NCBI GenBank assembly: GCA_963662175.1
Contig: OY759222.1
Span: 9,111,222 to 9,175,221 of the forward strand
DNA length: 64,000 nt
Direction of reading: 5' to 3'
From: Aradus depressus
Lineage: Eukaryota > Arthropoda > Insecta > Hemiptera > Aradidae
The notes under the pieces were generated by a model. The model ran no database searches. It saw only the letters and a program-made list of their open reading frames with translations, and had not been told where the DNA came from. The position numbers and the translations under genes were made by a program. Below, in pieces: positions 49,001-56,899 of this stretch (within the stretch, counting starts at the first letter, position 1; every line of letters starts with the position of its first letter).

Positions 49001-49389
49001 TTCCATGTACACTTGAAATGTACGTCCCGCATGGTTAATGAAGACAAAAGAAGTTTCACTCCAACCGTGCGCTTATACATACTTTTTTTTTTCGCTTAAT
49101 TTTTAATTATAATATATTTTATTTCTGCCAGAAGAAAGAGTGGGAAACCCGTTGGAAAGAGGTGGTTCTCTTCTCCTGGAGAGGATTGCATGTGGGACAC
49201 ACCAAGGCACATAAGTTATTCAACAGATCCTAGGCTTATCTCCTTAGGAACATCTCTTTGCAGACTCGCATCGATTTGTGACAAAAAAGGTATGGAGAAA
49301 AATAATGAAAAAACAACACGTTTCTAGTTTTCTAACGATCCTCAGACACGCAGGCTAGACCATGTGTCTAGTCTTAGTCTTCAGGGGGG

Positions 49390-49420
<31 letters not shown>

Positions 49421-50750
49421 AGTTTAAGGGAATTGTTAATCAACAATAGAATGAAACGCTGGTTTTGTTTAGTTATTATCAGTGCTGGTTTCTGGAAAAA
49501 TGTATACCTTTCATGCCATTTCGACAATAGGTTAGGTTAGGTTTCATGACTCATGCCCGGGCTTTAACTACGAGGTCATATCGCCTACTACCAGAGCGCT
49601 CTTTCGTCACTCTGGTGGACATGAGCCCGACTCTACTATGGGAGTCCTGAATTTTGCTTACCCTAAATTTTTATTCACCTAGGGTAGGGGTCTTTAACGA
49701 GTACCTGACATCGTACAGGCTCGGGACCATCGCTTAACGCCCCATCCGAAGGCGTGCTTAAGTTTATTTTACCTCCCAGATAAAATAAACTAAGGGCCTC
49801 GGTCGAGTTTCGAACCCACGATCTTGAGCTCAGAAGACAATCACGCATACCACTGAGCTACCGGCACCCTCATTTCGACAATATATAATAAATATATTTA
49901 GTTATTGTGACTCAAGCCCGGGCTTTAACTACGAGGTCATATCACCTACCACCAGAGCCTAACTCTACTGTGGAAGTCCTAAATTTTGCCTGGTTTAGAT
50001 ATCTGAGGTTAACGAGTAGCTGACATTGTACAGGCTCGGGACCATCGCTTAACGTTCCATCTTTAGGACAGGAAGAAAAGTTTTTCTCATGCCAGATAAG
50101 AAAGCTAAGGGCCTCGGCCGGGATTTGAACACGCGATTTTGAGTTCAGTGGACATGCTACCTTTGAGCTACTGGTGCCTTCATATTAAAGCATTACTTAT
50201 ACCGTTTATTTGTCAAAAAATAGCAATTACAAACGTTTCGGGAAGCACTCCCATCATCAGTACCTATAATATGTGTGTTATTTTTCTTAACTTTCTATCA
50301 ATCAGAATATTCCTTTTATAGAACATATTATTGTGACTAATACTCAGGCTTTAACTTCCAGGTTATATCGCTTACTACCAGAGCGCACTTTCATCGCTCT
50401 GGTGGACCTGAGTCCGACTCTAAAATAAGAGTCCTAAATTATTATTCACCTAGGATAGGCGACTTTAACGATGCGGTTTCGAACCCGCGATCTTGAGCTC
50501 AATAAACAAGCATGCTATCATCTTGAGCTCATTAAGCAAGTACGCATACCACTGAGCTACCGGCAGGCTCCAACATTGAGTAGAACAAGTACCTTTCTGA
50601 CCAATGTCTTCCATCTTCTGCAATAAACTTCAATCCATGAACAGTGGAATTGGAGAAGTAGTTTCTACATGAGAACAAAAGGATTCTGAACAGCTTCATG
50701 ATTTGCTGAATCTGAGCGGGCTTTCTTCTTACGTTTTGCTTCAAAATTAC
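33858..50750 (-). CDS. DEG/ENaC sodium channel, Nach/pickpocket-like, whole coding span (10 exons)
   Basis: Exons: 50750-50593, 47597-47403, 44747-44600, 43431-43301, 42017-41921, 40897-40712, 40370-40271, 35454-35289, 34591-34494, 34066-33858. All junctions keep phase, giving 1488 nt including the stop. The likely start is the ATG at 50699-50697, giving about 478 aa; upstream codons in exon 1 stay open, so an earlier start exon cannot be excluded. It is an amiloride-type cation channel subunit of the plasma membrane. It shows the N-terminal HG gating motif (VHGLKFI, residues 21-22), TM1 in exon 2, a Cys-rich extracellular domain (NCC, CVVEC, LCNC, CDCLPSCED), RYKRNVVRG before TM2, the GAS selectivity filter, and FVEILYFF in TM2. 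This is an arthropod-expanded family, active in osmoregulation, mechanosensation or chemosensation. Introns are loaded with transposons. Confidence 0.95.
34494..34591 (-). CDS. DEG/ENaC exon 9
   Basis: 98 nt, acceptor TTTTTTTCAG, donor GTGG|GTACGT. It encodes FEIFLDRLPSERYKRNVVRG and LDL, the segment leading into TM2. Confidence 0.94.
34823..35172 (-). mobile_element. SINE-A full-length, in DEG/ENaC intron 8
   Basis: Head (TAGCTCAGTGGTATGCGTGC on - strand), body with a small AAGTTTATTTTT duplication, and tail merging into TAGGTTAAGTTAGGTTATG. Confidence 0.92.
35289..35454 (-). CDS. DEG/ENaC exon 8
   Basis: 166 nt, acceptor TTGACAG. It encodes PWEWCDMNGLMCLYNHYD and LICDCLPSCED, the C.C.PSC motif. 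The donor TA|GTCAGC is weak, but the phase fits both neighbours. Confidence 0.92.
35993..36255 (-). mobile_element. SINE-A, diverged subfamily
   Basis: Carries the CTAGGTTTATTTACCCAACG variant and GTGTGCTCAAGG junction shared with the 19.5-kb copy. The head is degenerate. Confidence 0.8.
36355..38158. mobile_element. Penelope-like element bracketed by ~490-bp inverted repeats
   Basis: Arms 36355-36849 and 37672-38158 are near-perfect reverse complements. The central ORF is Penelope-like. Each arm holds a hammerhead-like core (36412-36454 on -, 38061-38102 on +): GATAA-T-GCC-loop-GGC-GAAA-CTAGT. It sits in DEG/ENaC intron 7. Confidence 0.93.
36720..37679 (+). CDS. Penelope-like RT C-terminus with GIY-YIG endonuclease
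   Basis: A 319-codon open frame. After ~43 codons read from the left inverted-repeat arm it shows NNINFLDLTITRQDNSFLFN (end of the RT domain), KAYFKSMIHR-like PLE linker sequence, then GVYQLECPECNAKYAGQTGR and YREHTRN, a GIY-YIG nuclease with its Cys-rich lead-in. The catalytic RT half (YVDD-type motif) is absent, so the copy is truncated and not autonomous by itself. It lies on the strand opposite to the host channel gene. Confidence 0.9.
   Translation: MNKNKYKEFKGKLKHQMKIIVFSECQLAKHFHNHQTLSYLIFKLRTEIENEQNNINFLDLTITRQDNSFLFNIYRKDTYTDAIIPNDSYAPESHKYAYFKSMIHRCFSLPLTNTNKKQEIAKLKQIAAGNNFNTNIIDKLISSKLKQITYHNIYPKPQTEKCNYYSIPYTGRLSQIIKKKLSKHNLNPAFKSNPNLGRILFNSKEKIDLMDKCGVYQLECPECNAKYAGQTGRSFKIRYREHTRNTNSNTSSFHQHLTETGHTIDTQHKPNIIHICQKGPLLNLLEAVEINKLNKNNDIIMLNEQIELNHSPLLNLNIK
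38780..39110 (+). mobile_element. Penelope-like GIY-YIG fragment (second family)
   Basis: Broken frames: LRKEGYNLGF, then CATCNQLYIGQTGRLSKDRI, KEHTTEIRNRG, RSTFTTHSRD. The protein sequence clearly differs from the element at 36.7 kb. Confidence 0.85.
39455..40075. mobile_element. Penelope-derived inverted-repeat element, hammerhead-like family 4
   Basis: Arms about 39461-39550 and 39966-40045. The right arm has an intact hammerhead-like core at 39954-39990 (TGTG-CTGACGA-T-GGC-GTAA-GCC-GAAA-CCGGTA-CACA). The interior at 39600-39745 codes in broken frame for LDSLEQLEINRTRKKCLND, a PLE C-terminal end. Confidence 0.85.
40058..40456. repeat. inverted repeat flanking DEG/ENaC exon 7
   Basis: Arms 40058-40113 and 40401-40456 are ~90% complementary (shared TTAGTATTTCCACTATATC and CGCAAAAAATGTATTCGGAC). 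Exon 7 (40271-40370) lies inside. Confidence 0.9.
40271..40370 (-). CDS. DEG/ENaC exon 7 (CxxxC..CxC block)
   Basis: 100 nt, acceptor GATTCCAG, donor TCAC|GTGAGT. It encodes YSYSGCVVECRR followed by RLCNCTPHLMPKS, the diagnostic CxxxCR...LCxC motif. It is too short to show as an open frame and was found by phase and family expectation. It sits between the arms of an inverted repeat. Confidence 0.93.
40470..40610 (+). mobile_element. Penelope-like C-terminal fragment
   Basis: KGRQLDFLKELEINRTRKNE, same domain end as in 39600-39745. Confidence 0.75.
40712..40897 (-). CDS. DEG/ENaC exon 6
   Basis: 62 codons, phase 0 both sides. It encodes VYLHSEAEVPFYN at its start and HQRQCRFSHENYLQ at its end, equivalent to the QRKCRF block. 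Acceptor TTGCCATAG, donor CAG|GTATCT. Confidence 0.94.
41111..41580. mobile_element. MITE with 79-bp perfect or near-perfect TIRs
   Basis: TIR 41111-41189 versus 41502-41580, starting ACGGGTAAAGTTAGATTAAC and ending GCTTGGTTAAAGT. 470 bp in all, in DEG/ENaC intron 5. No transposase. Confidence 0.95.
41921..42017 (-). CDS. DEG/ENaC exon 5
   Basis: 97 nt, acceptor TTCACAG, donor AAG|GTAAAT. It encodes KLPYLSLISNRKTKLGSLTL, matching the family's LP..SN..TG.GSL region. Phases fit exons 4 and 6. Confidence 0.9.
42240..42830 (+). repeat. 145-bp-period dispersed repeat, head plus ~3.5 tandem units
   Basis: Begins with the hairpin end CCCAGCTATACGAAGTATAGG, then units starting near 42365, 42508, 42648 and 42788, each TAATAACTGC...AATGAATG...ATAAGGACAACA. 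The most complete copy in the window. Confidence 0.85.
43301..43431 (-). CDS. DEG/ENaC exon 4 (NCC motif)
   Basis: 131 nt. It encodes VRSGCTDIFSNCYWRG, then FNCCEHF and ETELGVCFTF, the finger/beta-ball cysteine block. The correct acceptor is the AAAG after a long T tract. The TTAG five bases further in would break the phase. Confidence 0.94.
43533..43808 (+). mobile_element. SINE-A, head-truncated
   Basis: Body from GGCCCTAGGTTATTTTATCT to the tail CATGAGTCATAATAACTAAC. Confidence 0.88.
43885..44060 (+). mobile_element. Penelope-like GIY-YIG fragment, degenerate
   Basis: Nucleotide similarity to 38.94-39.06 kb (ACTTAAGGAACATACGATTG, ACAACCGAAGGCATC). Confidence 0.6.
44600..44747 (-). CDS. 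DEG/ENaC exon 3
   Basis: 148 nt, acceptor GTTTCAG, donor CAGA|GTAAGT. It encodes an extracellular segment with YFRGTAYYMKEFC, the family's Phe-Arg-Gly-like block, and ends in SDR in phase 0. Confidence 0.93.
44870..45262 (-). mobile_element. non-LTR retrotransposon C-terminal remnant
   Basis: LTQHGYSLITERLKYYQ then, after a frameshift, NCSCGGIETAELVVLECPLY, a zinc-binding tail typical of R1/Jockey-type ORF2. Confidence 0.7.
45748..46640. repeat. 178-bp minisatellite in DEG/ENaC intron 2
   Basis: About four near-identical units of 178 bp (one unit per 45891, 46069, 46247, 46425) with degenerate half-units at both edges. Each unit is itself built of ~30-bp subrepeats around CCGCGTGGTA. GC-rich in an AT-rich region. 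The 62-codon open frames within are by-products, since 178 is not a multiple of three. Confidence 0.95.
46745..47078 (+). mobile_element. hAT transposase C-terminal remnant
   Basis: LLIEFAMCCPGTNAAVERVF corresponds to the hAT dimerisation block (SNA.VERxFS). The rest is degenerate. Confidence 0.7.
47403..47597 (-). CDS. DEG/ENaC exon 2 (TM1)
   Basis: 195 nt, acceptor TTTGTTTCAG, donor CAACA|GTAAGT. It encodes the hydrophobic TM1 (FLWIGLCLLSWVGSALLI) followed by TSFPSISVCEEDNMARVYEA, the usual post-TM1 FPSISVC block of the family. Confidence 0.95.
47600..49380. other. DEG/ENaC intron 1, nothing recognised
   Basis: AT-rich with many homopolymer runs. No coding exon or known repeat seen. Confidence 0.5.
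49385..49421 (+). repeat. poly(G) tract
   Basis: About 37 bp of G broken by one or two A. A strong G-quadruplex former and a likely place for assembly length error. Confidence 0.95.
49530..49870 (-). mobile_element. SINE-A full-length, 13-bp target duplication
   Basis: Flanked by CATTTCGACAATA at 49517-49529 and 49871-49883. The tail is GGTTAGGTTAGGTTT on the + strand. One of the best-preserved copies. Confidence 0.96.
49899..50180 (-). mobile_element. SINE-A, diverged subfamily
   Basis: Shortened body, recognisable head (GAGCTACTGG) and tail (AGTTATTGTGACTCAAGCCC). Confidence 0.8.
50205..50329 (-). mobile_element. half of a family-1 hammerhead-like element
   Basis: The best helix II of family 1: CTGATGA-T-GGGA-loop-TCCC-GAAA at 50230-50262 on the - strand. 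The partner arm is missing, apparently replaced by the SINE that follows. Confidence 0.7.
50330..50569 (-). mobile_element. SINE-A with duplicated head segment
   Basis: The segment ATCTTGAGCTCA..AAGCA occurs twice in tandem in the tRNA head. It ends 24 bp from the donor of DEG/ENaC exon 1. Confidence 0.85.
50593..50750 (-). CDS. DEG/ENaC exon 1 (HG motif)
   Basis: 158 nt. It encodes the cytosolic N terminus with NYFSNSTVHGLKFIAEDGRH. The ATG at 50699 is the first good start. An acceptor-like TTGCAG at 50751-50752 means the exon may begin there, with more N terminus upstream. Donor AAAG|GTACTT. A SINE ends 24 bp downstream of the donor. Confidence 0.88.
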
Positions 50751-50998
50751 CTGCAACCGATTATTGTATGAATTATATGAATATATGTAAGATTGCTGTT
50801 GGTATTTGAGTTAAATCTTGAAATGTACTCTAACAATGGGCCGAAAGGATGGGCACTTTATTGGTAACTGTTCTTGTTTAGCTTAACGCTAATCGTGTTG
50901 CCGCCATTGTCACATACTTCCAAACTAAGTCTACTTTTTGACTTAATATATAATCCACGGTGAGTAACTCTTTATTCATTATTTTTAAATATTTATTA

Positions 50999-51093
50999 GG
51001 GAGGTGAAAAAATCTTGAGCACATTGTCCTTCAGATGGGACGTTAAGGGATGGTCCCGAGCCTGTACAATGTCAGCTACTCGTTAAAGACCTC
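50999..51093 (+). mobile_element. SINE-A body fragment
   Basis: From GGGAGGTGAAAAAATCTTGA to GCTACTCGTTAAAGACC. Confidence 0.75.
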
Positions 51094-51099
51094 TAATAT

Positions 51100-52690
51100 T
51101 CTTTTATTCTTTTTCCAGAACATATTTTACTAAAAGGTGAAAACCTTTAACACAGAGGTCGACTCGTAAAATATTAATATAATGAAAATAAATAGTTTAA
51201 AATAGTCCCAACCGTCCAATAACTCGTCCAATCCCGATTCTTAAATTTACACAATAAACTTTCATCCCATCCTAACCCATTTGCACAAGTCCTATCCTCT
51301 CAATCCCATCCTGACAATCCTCCACGCCGTCTGAATAGGAGGTGGCCTCGAGATCTTCTAAGTGAAATCTAAACATTGTATTAGTTTCTAGGGAGTGTCA
51401 GCGCTGGCTGGCCTCTCCCAACATGTGGCATAGACACTCATGCATATAGTTACCAAATTTGCTCATTATATTAATTGTATATAGATTGCAAAAAAAAAAA
51501 AAAAAAAAAAGAAAGATCAGCAAATAATACAGCAAAGATACTGCTGTTGGGAGTTCTTCCCAAAAAGTCTATATTCGCCGGATTGAAAAAACCAAAAAAT
51601 AAATGAGAGAATTATAAATCTATGAATATGTATATATATTATATAAAGAATATAAAGAAACTATTTTTAAATACGAAACGAACGAAACAGATCATTTGAA
51701 TAAAAACAAACAGATTTGAATCAAAACTCAAAGAAAGTCATTATGAAAGGAACATATAAGTTCAAATATTATGGTTACAAAATGGAATTTGGTCCCGAGC
51801 CATTCTAGATCAACAATGGATATATGAGATGATCTACTGACAAACCTAGATGATTTAATTCATAACTATATTTTCGGATGTGCAATTTGTTTTTCGCAGT
51901 TTTTTTAAAAATAAAAAACCTTTGAAGCGGAAACAGTGATTGTTTTTACCTGTGATTCGTCTGGAATACTTGATGTTCAAGTGTAGGCTACCTTGTACCT
52001 ACTATCTAACTGTGATTGGGATCTGTTATTAATAATTCAGAGGACAATATGATGCCGTGACTCTAATATCACGCTAATCTTTTGTATATAAGAGCGGCTC
52101 TGATTGGTTTTCCCACGCCAACATTATATCAACCCTCCAATTGTCCATTGAGGGGTGACACCATATCCATTCTGTCAACATCACATCAGTCATACCACCT
52201 TTGTTTGTTCATGAGGGGTCACAATCCATAGTGTGTCGTTTTTCTAGAATATCTGAAACTAGAAGAATACCAGCGAACCCATGGGCAAAATGGGCACACT
52301 ACAGGCAAAAAAAACTCAAAAATTATCGTACATAGTTATAAATTTTAATTGTTATACTGAAAAAACTTGTGTTTTGCTTTGTATACCTTTAGTATTCAGA
52401 AGTATTATAATAGTAATCGTGCAAATTAAGTTTTCAATGGAATTTCATGTTTCAAGGTCCTCTGGGCCGAAATCGAATTGCGCCAATGGGATACCTGTTA
52501 TTTTAAGTTACCCTTGTTTATGATATTTAAATCTATTGAACTGCGTAAAACATCCTTTCTAACTCATATGGAATTCCACCAACTGTATTTTTTGTTTATA
52601 TGATGTGTGTTCTATTTGCTATCTGTTTGGAATTGGGATGAATCTAATTTGTAAAATTCAGTTTTTTCTTTTTCGTTCTGACTGTTATAT
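51100..52690. other. unannotated, upstream of the DEG/ENaC gene
   Basis: Could contain the channel's promoter or an extra 5' exon. No motif stands out. A 20-bp poly(A) lies near 51490. Confidence 0.4.
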
Positions 52691-52697
52691 TCTCCAT

Positions 52698-53239
52698 TAG
52701 GGGCCATTCATAAATTAAGTAAGGCTTTTTTAAAGCTAATTTGCCCCCCCCCCCATTGTAAGATATCATAAGATTTCAACTCCCCTCCCCCCTCCCCCCC
52801 CCCCCACCTCTTGATAAGAAATTTTCGTAAGAAATGATCGTATCGATAAAATAAAAGACAGTTTAAGCAGCTTGTACCCAAGGTTTAAATAATAGTGGAT
52901 GTAAATATGCAGACATGTCAGGTATAGTAAATAAATGATACTAAAATGACAATTATTTTTCAAAATTCAAGCAATAGGGAAATCCCTAGTCAGCGAGACA
53001 ATAGAATAAAAAAATGTCTAGAAGTACTGAGACCATATGATTTGTGTAGGATTCTATATTGAGTTTGAGAACTAAGTACAGATGGCGCTATCCAATAGCG
53101 CCATTTCTTAGCGCGAAAGTAGTAGATTTTAAATTCAAAAACTTACATAAGATCAAATTCTTTACCCCCCTCCCCTATAGTAAGAATTAGTAATATTGAG
53201 CTTATACCCCCCTAAATGCAATTTATGTATGACCCCTTA
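52698..53239. mobile_element. MITE with GGGGCCATTCATAAATT-type ends
   Basis: Left end GGGGCCATTCATAAATTAAG, right end GCAATTTATGTATGACCCC, with TTAG on both flanks. Poly(C) near 52745 and 52795. Confidence 0.75.
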
Positions 53240-53319
53240 GTCCTGTGATATATTATAAAAATGTGCGATATCTAACTAAATCAAATGGAAATATAATTGA
53301 CATATTATATCGTTTATAT

Positions 53320-54081
53320 CAGTTGCGTAACGATCCCTCCCGGGGTGCCGGTGCATGGTGGGTGTCAGGGGCCCCCGCTTACAAGCAAAAAAAAAAATCG
53401 AAGAAACTGCAAATATCTGTGCGAACGCTGTTAACAGTTACCGTTATTTACAGTTTACAGTTTACTTAATCTACTAAAAATCTAGCCCTCCGGACATTCA
53501 TTTTCACGAACGCATCGATAATTTCGTCCAGATTCGCTTTCAAGGAGTTGGTTACCTTGTTCTCTATGGACAAAATACTCAAGTCCGCCAATCTCTCCTG
53601 TCCCATCGAGTTTCTCAGGTAATTTTTGATTATTTTCAGTTTCGAGAATGATCGCTCTGCCATTGCAACTGTCACGGGAATAGACAAAAAGAGTTATGGC
53701 AAAATCAAAATTTTTACAGTTAGTAGTTAGATTGAATATCTGGAACGGGGCCCCCCAAAAACGACAGTTTTCCAGAATGTTCAATTTCTTCGTCTATGTT
53801 TTTAAAAACAAATGATGGATTGTACGATTTGGGGCTGTAAAATTAGGCAAAATAGTGGCCATTAGGTAAAATGGGGCCCCGAAAAGTCGCTACCAAAACC
53901 CTGAAGGTTCTTATTGTAAAATATGTAATCCGTGTTTCCCATGAAAATAAAATTATTACGTAATAAGTAATTGCTGTTTTTTCGCAACAAACAAGCAAAA
54001 AAAAAAAATCAATTGGGGGCCCCTTGTGCCCGTGGGCCCCACGCCACTGCACCCGCTGGACCGGCGGTAGTTACGCCACTG
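53320..54081 (-). mobile_element. hAT element, deletion derivative, 8-bp target duplication
   Basis: TIRs CAGTTGCGTAACGATC and (inverted) CAGTGGCGTAACTACC. Flanking GTTTATAT at 53312-53319 and 54082-54089 is the 8-bp duplication expected of hAT. At 53690-53466 a - strand frame IPVTVAMAERSFSKLKIIKN and LADLSILSIE is the dimerisation domain of a ZMYM1-type hAT transposase. Most of the transposase is deleted. Confidence 0.95.
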
Positions 54082-54135
54082 GTTTATATTTAGAAATAAA
54101 TTGTTTTTATGATCTAGATATTTGTTTATGAAGTA

Positions 54136-54811
54136 CAGTAGAACCTCTATAAGTCGAACATCAAGGGAGACGCCCAAAAATTCGAGTTATAGAGTTTTTG
54201 ACTTATGGAGGATTTCGACTTAGGCGGATTTTGATTAGACTTGTAGAGGTTAGGATTCATTCTAACTAATTTTGAGTTAGAGAGGTGAAATAAATAAAAA
54301 TTCAAGTTACAGAGGTAACAAACATATTTATATTTATTATAAATCAACATTATTTCAAAACATCCTTAAAATGAAAAATACGTAGTATATGTAGGTATTT
54401 AAAAAAGTCAGTAATTTTTTTTTGCTTTAGATAATTGGTAATCCTATTTATTGTATTCTCCTAAATGGTTTTCTAAGAAACAATGGTGTACATTGTCGGC
54501 AAATTCTTAAAGTCGGTAACTTATTTTTCTTCGAGCTATAGAGGTAATAAGTTTCAAATAATCGAGTTGTAAAGGTTGTAAAATAAAACATTGCTATGTT
54601 CGAGATACAGAGGTCCAATTTATTTTTTCGAGTTATAGAGGGAAACTATTTACCAAAATGGCTTGTAGGGACTCACTGATTATTTCGACTAATAGAGGGT
54701 TGAGATTTCGAGTAATGGAGGTTTTGGGGCTTGAAGGGAAAGGAACAAAACTTTTTTTCGAGTTTTGGAGGTTTTCGACTTATCGAGGTTCGACTTAAAG
54801 GGGTTATACTG
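54136..54811. mobile_element. pogo/Tigger-type MITE with internal sub-repeats
   Basis: TA flanks, TIRs CAGTAGAACCTCTATAAGTC and CAGTATAACCCCTTTAAGTC. The interior has many degenerate TCGAGTTATAGAGG-like repeats derived from the TIR. Confidence 0.88.
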
Positions 54812-55309
54812 TATATGTTTCTCTATGTCAGGAGAACATGGACTGTTTCAGTAAAAGGACCGTCGGGAGGGTCAACATTTTATTTCTTCGGATACATCAA
54901 CTGGATTTACAAAAAGTAAGTGGTTTCTATGCCACAGTTTTGTACTGATACCTAATACATTCTTGTAATTTATACAAACTTTTACCCTTTGAAAGGTACT
55001 ATATTAGGGCCCTTTTCGTAAACTACTGTATAAATCAAAATTTAGTAGAAGACCAGCTACAATTTCTACAGGAAATATGGTAATTTTATTATTACTAGTT
55101 ACCTAATTTTTATTTTATTTAACACAATTTTTTTAAATTATCACAGTCCATTATTTGATTTGTCACAACACTATCTTGCTTTCAATTCGGTGCAAAACGT
55201 AAAACAAAAAGTTCTCCATGAATCAACAGCTATTTACTTCCTCAGTACAAATAAATATATTTAACGTTTGGTCTAAAACTACATTTATTTGATTTACATG
55301 CTTCTGATT

Positions 55310-55385
55310 CCTTATACTAAATTTTGTGTCGATTCATTACATCGGCAGTTATTGGAATTTTTGTGTCAAGTCCTCCCCCTAAACC
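55310..55385 (-). repeat. 145-bp-period repeat fragment
   Basis: ATTTTGTGTCGATTCATTAC followed by CGGCAGTTATTGG. Confidence 0.6.
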
Positions 55386-55580
55386 AGGGATGGCCGACCC
55401 AAATGATCTTGCGGCCCACTTTGGAAATGCATTATAATCCCGCGGGCCGCATGTTATATGATGATTCCCGACAGGGATGCGAAATGTTGCAGAACGCCGA
55501 AAGTTTTCTGAAACAGTAACTTCTAAAGCCAAATTCATTTTTAGTATACTCAAATTTATGAAACGGAATAAAATAGGAAT

Positions 55581-55735
55581 TTAGTAAAGATAGGAGGGGG
55601 ACCATGGGGGGTGGGGCTGATGGCTTGCGTCGTTGGGGCCTTCTGTTTCCGCCCCGGGTCTCTGTCCCTCCTGGGTTTCCCCAAAGAACTCAAACATCTT
55701 ATGTCCGGCTATGTAGGGCAAATACGCCTTGGAGC
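55581..55735 (-). CDS. GC-rich coding-like segment, unknown
   Basis: After a long T tract and CTCCAAG, an acceptor-like junction, the - strand reads AYLPYIAGHKMFEFFGETQE and a Gly/Pro/Ser-rich tail to a stop at about 55583. Its base composition stands out as coding-like. I do not recognise the family, and no partner exon was found. Confidence 0.25.
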
Positions 55736-55854
55736 CAAAAAAAAAAAAAAATAATAAAATAACACTCTTCTTTTGTCCCAAATGATCTCTGGGCCATTGT
55801 CTTTCAAGTTCCCTCAATAGAATATTTTGATTGACGGTCAACCCTATAATATAG

Positions 55855-56519
55855 GGTATATTATACAGGGTAGTCCAGATAAGCGGACCACAAGTGAAAT
55901 AACTCCTAAACGGTTAGAGATATCAAAATTGTGCATAGGACTAAAGTTGTAGCACTCGCCGAGAGCTATAATATGACGTCCTCTAAAATACATAAATGAC
56001 CCTTTTAATGGCTCAAACAGCCCTTCGAAGGGCGGGATTCCCTTTTGACCCTTAAGTTTCATTACATTTCATTAAAGTACTAAAGTAACAAGGAAGAACT
56101 GTGCAAACAGATTTTTGATACGTCAAGTAGTTCTCGGAAAAAAAACGTTTAAAGTTTCACGTTTTTCTTATTTTGAAGTTACATAGTTGGAATTTAATAA
56201 CTTCAGAATAAGAAAAATGTGCAACTTTAAACGTTTTTTTTCCAAGAACTACTTGACGTATCAAAAATCTGTTTGCACAGTTATTCCTTGTTTCTTTAGT
56301 AATTTAATAAAATGTAATGAAACTTAAGGGTCAAAAGGGAACCCCGCCCTTCGAAGGGCTATTTGAGCCATTGAAAGGGTCATTTATGTCTTTTCAAGGA
56401 CTCCATACTATAGCTCTCGGCGAGTGCTACAACTTTAGTACTATGCATAATTTTGATATCTCTAACCGTTTAGGAGTTATTTCACTTGTGGCCCGCTTAT
56501 CTGGGCCACCCTATATAAT
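55855..56519. mobile_element. long fold-back MITE, ~300-bp arms
   Basis: Arms 55855-56165 and about 56205-56519, over 90% complementary, ends GGGTGGCCCAGATAAGCGG (right, inverted) and GGGTAGTCCAGATAAGCGG (left), TATA-rich flanks. The same open frame (MKLKGQKG...) appears in both arms and is not a gene. Confidence 0.93.
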
Positions 56520-56774
56520 TTCTCTACAAGATGTATAAGGATGGTTCAGAAAACCAAACAGGTAGAGAACTCTGGTGGAGGGGAAGTGAGTGTTTGGTGG
56601 AAGACACATGTGGTCTCCATCTGTTTGTGTATCCTACCCTCCTAAATCAAAGATAGACCTTCAGTATCAGGTACACATTCCCCATCCTACCAACTGCTTA
56701 CAATGTCTTCCACACTTCTTGTTTCCAACAGGGACACTCAAAGAACTTTGTTTCCGAGGTCATTTTTTTTTTTT

Positions 56775-56895
56775 TAACGAGCATTCATATCGCTTCTTCT
56801 ACAAAGTGCAGGAGATGTTATGTAATAAGTCAGAAATTTGATACTCGAGTTTCCAACTGAATTTCATTTTTTCCGACCTCCTGATTCCAAAAATG
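56775..56895 (+). repeat. 145-bp-period repeat, hairpin-end fragment
   Basis: CAGGAGATGTTATGTAATAA, CCGACCTCCTGATTCC as in the other heads. Confidence 0.6.
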
Positions 56896-56899
56896 ACTG

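Noticed and set aside
55844..56538. Two nearly identical MKLKGQKG ORFs
   Set aside because: They are the two arms of one fold-back element.
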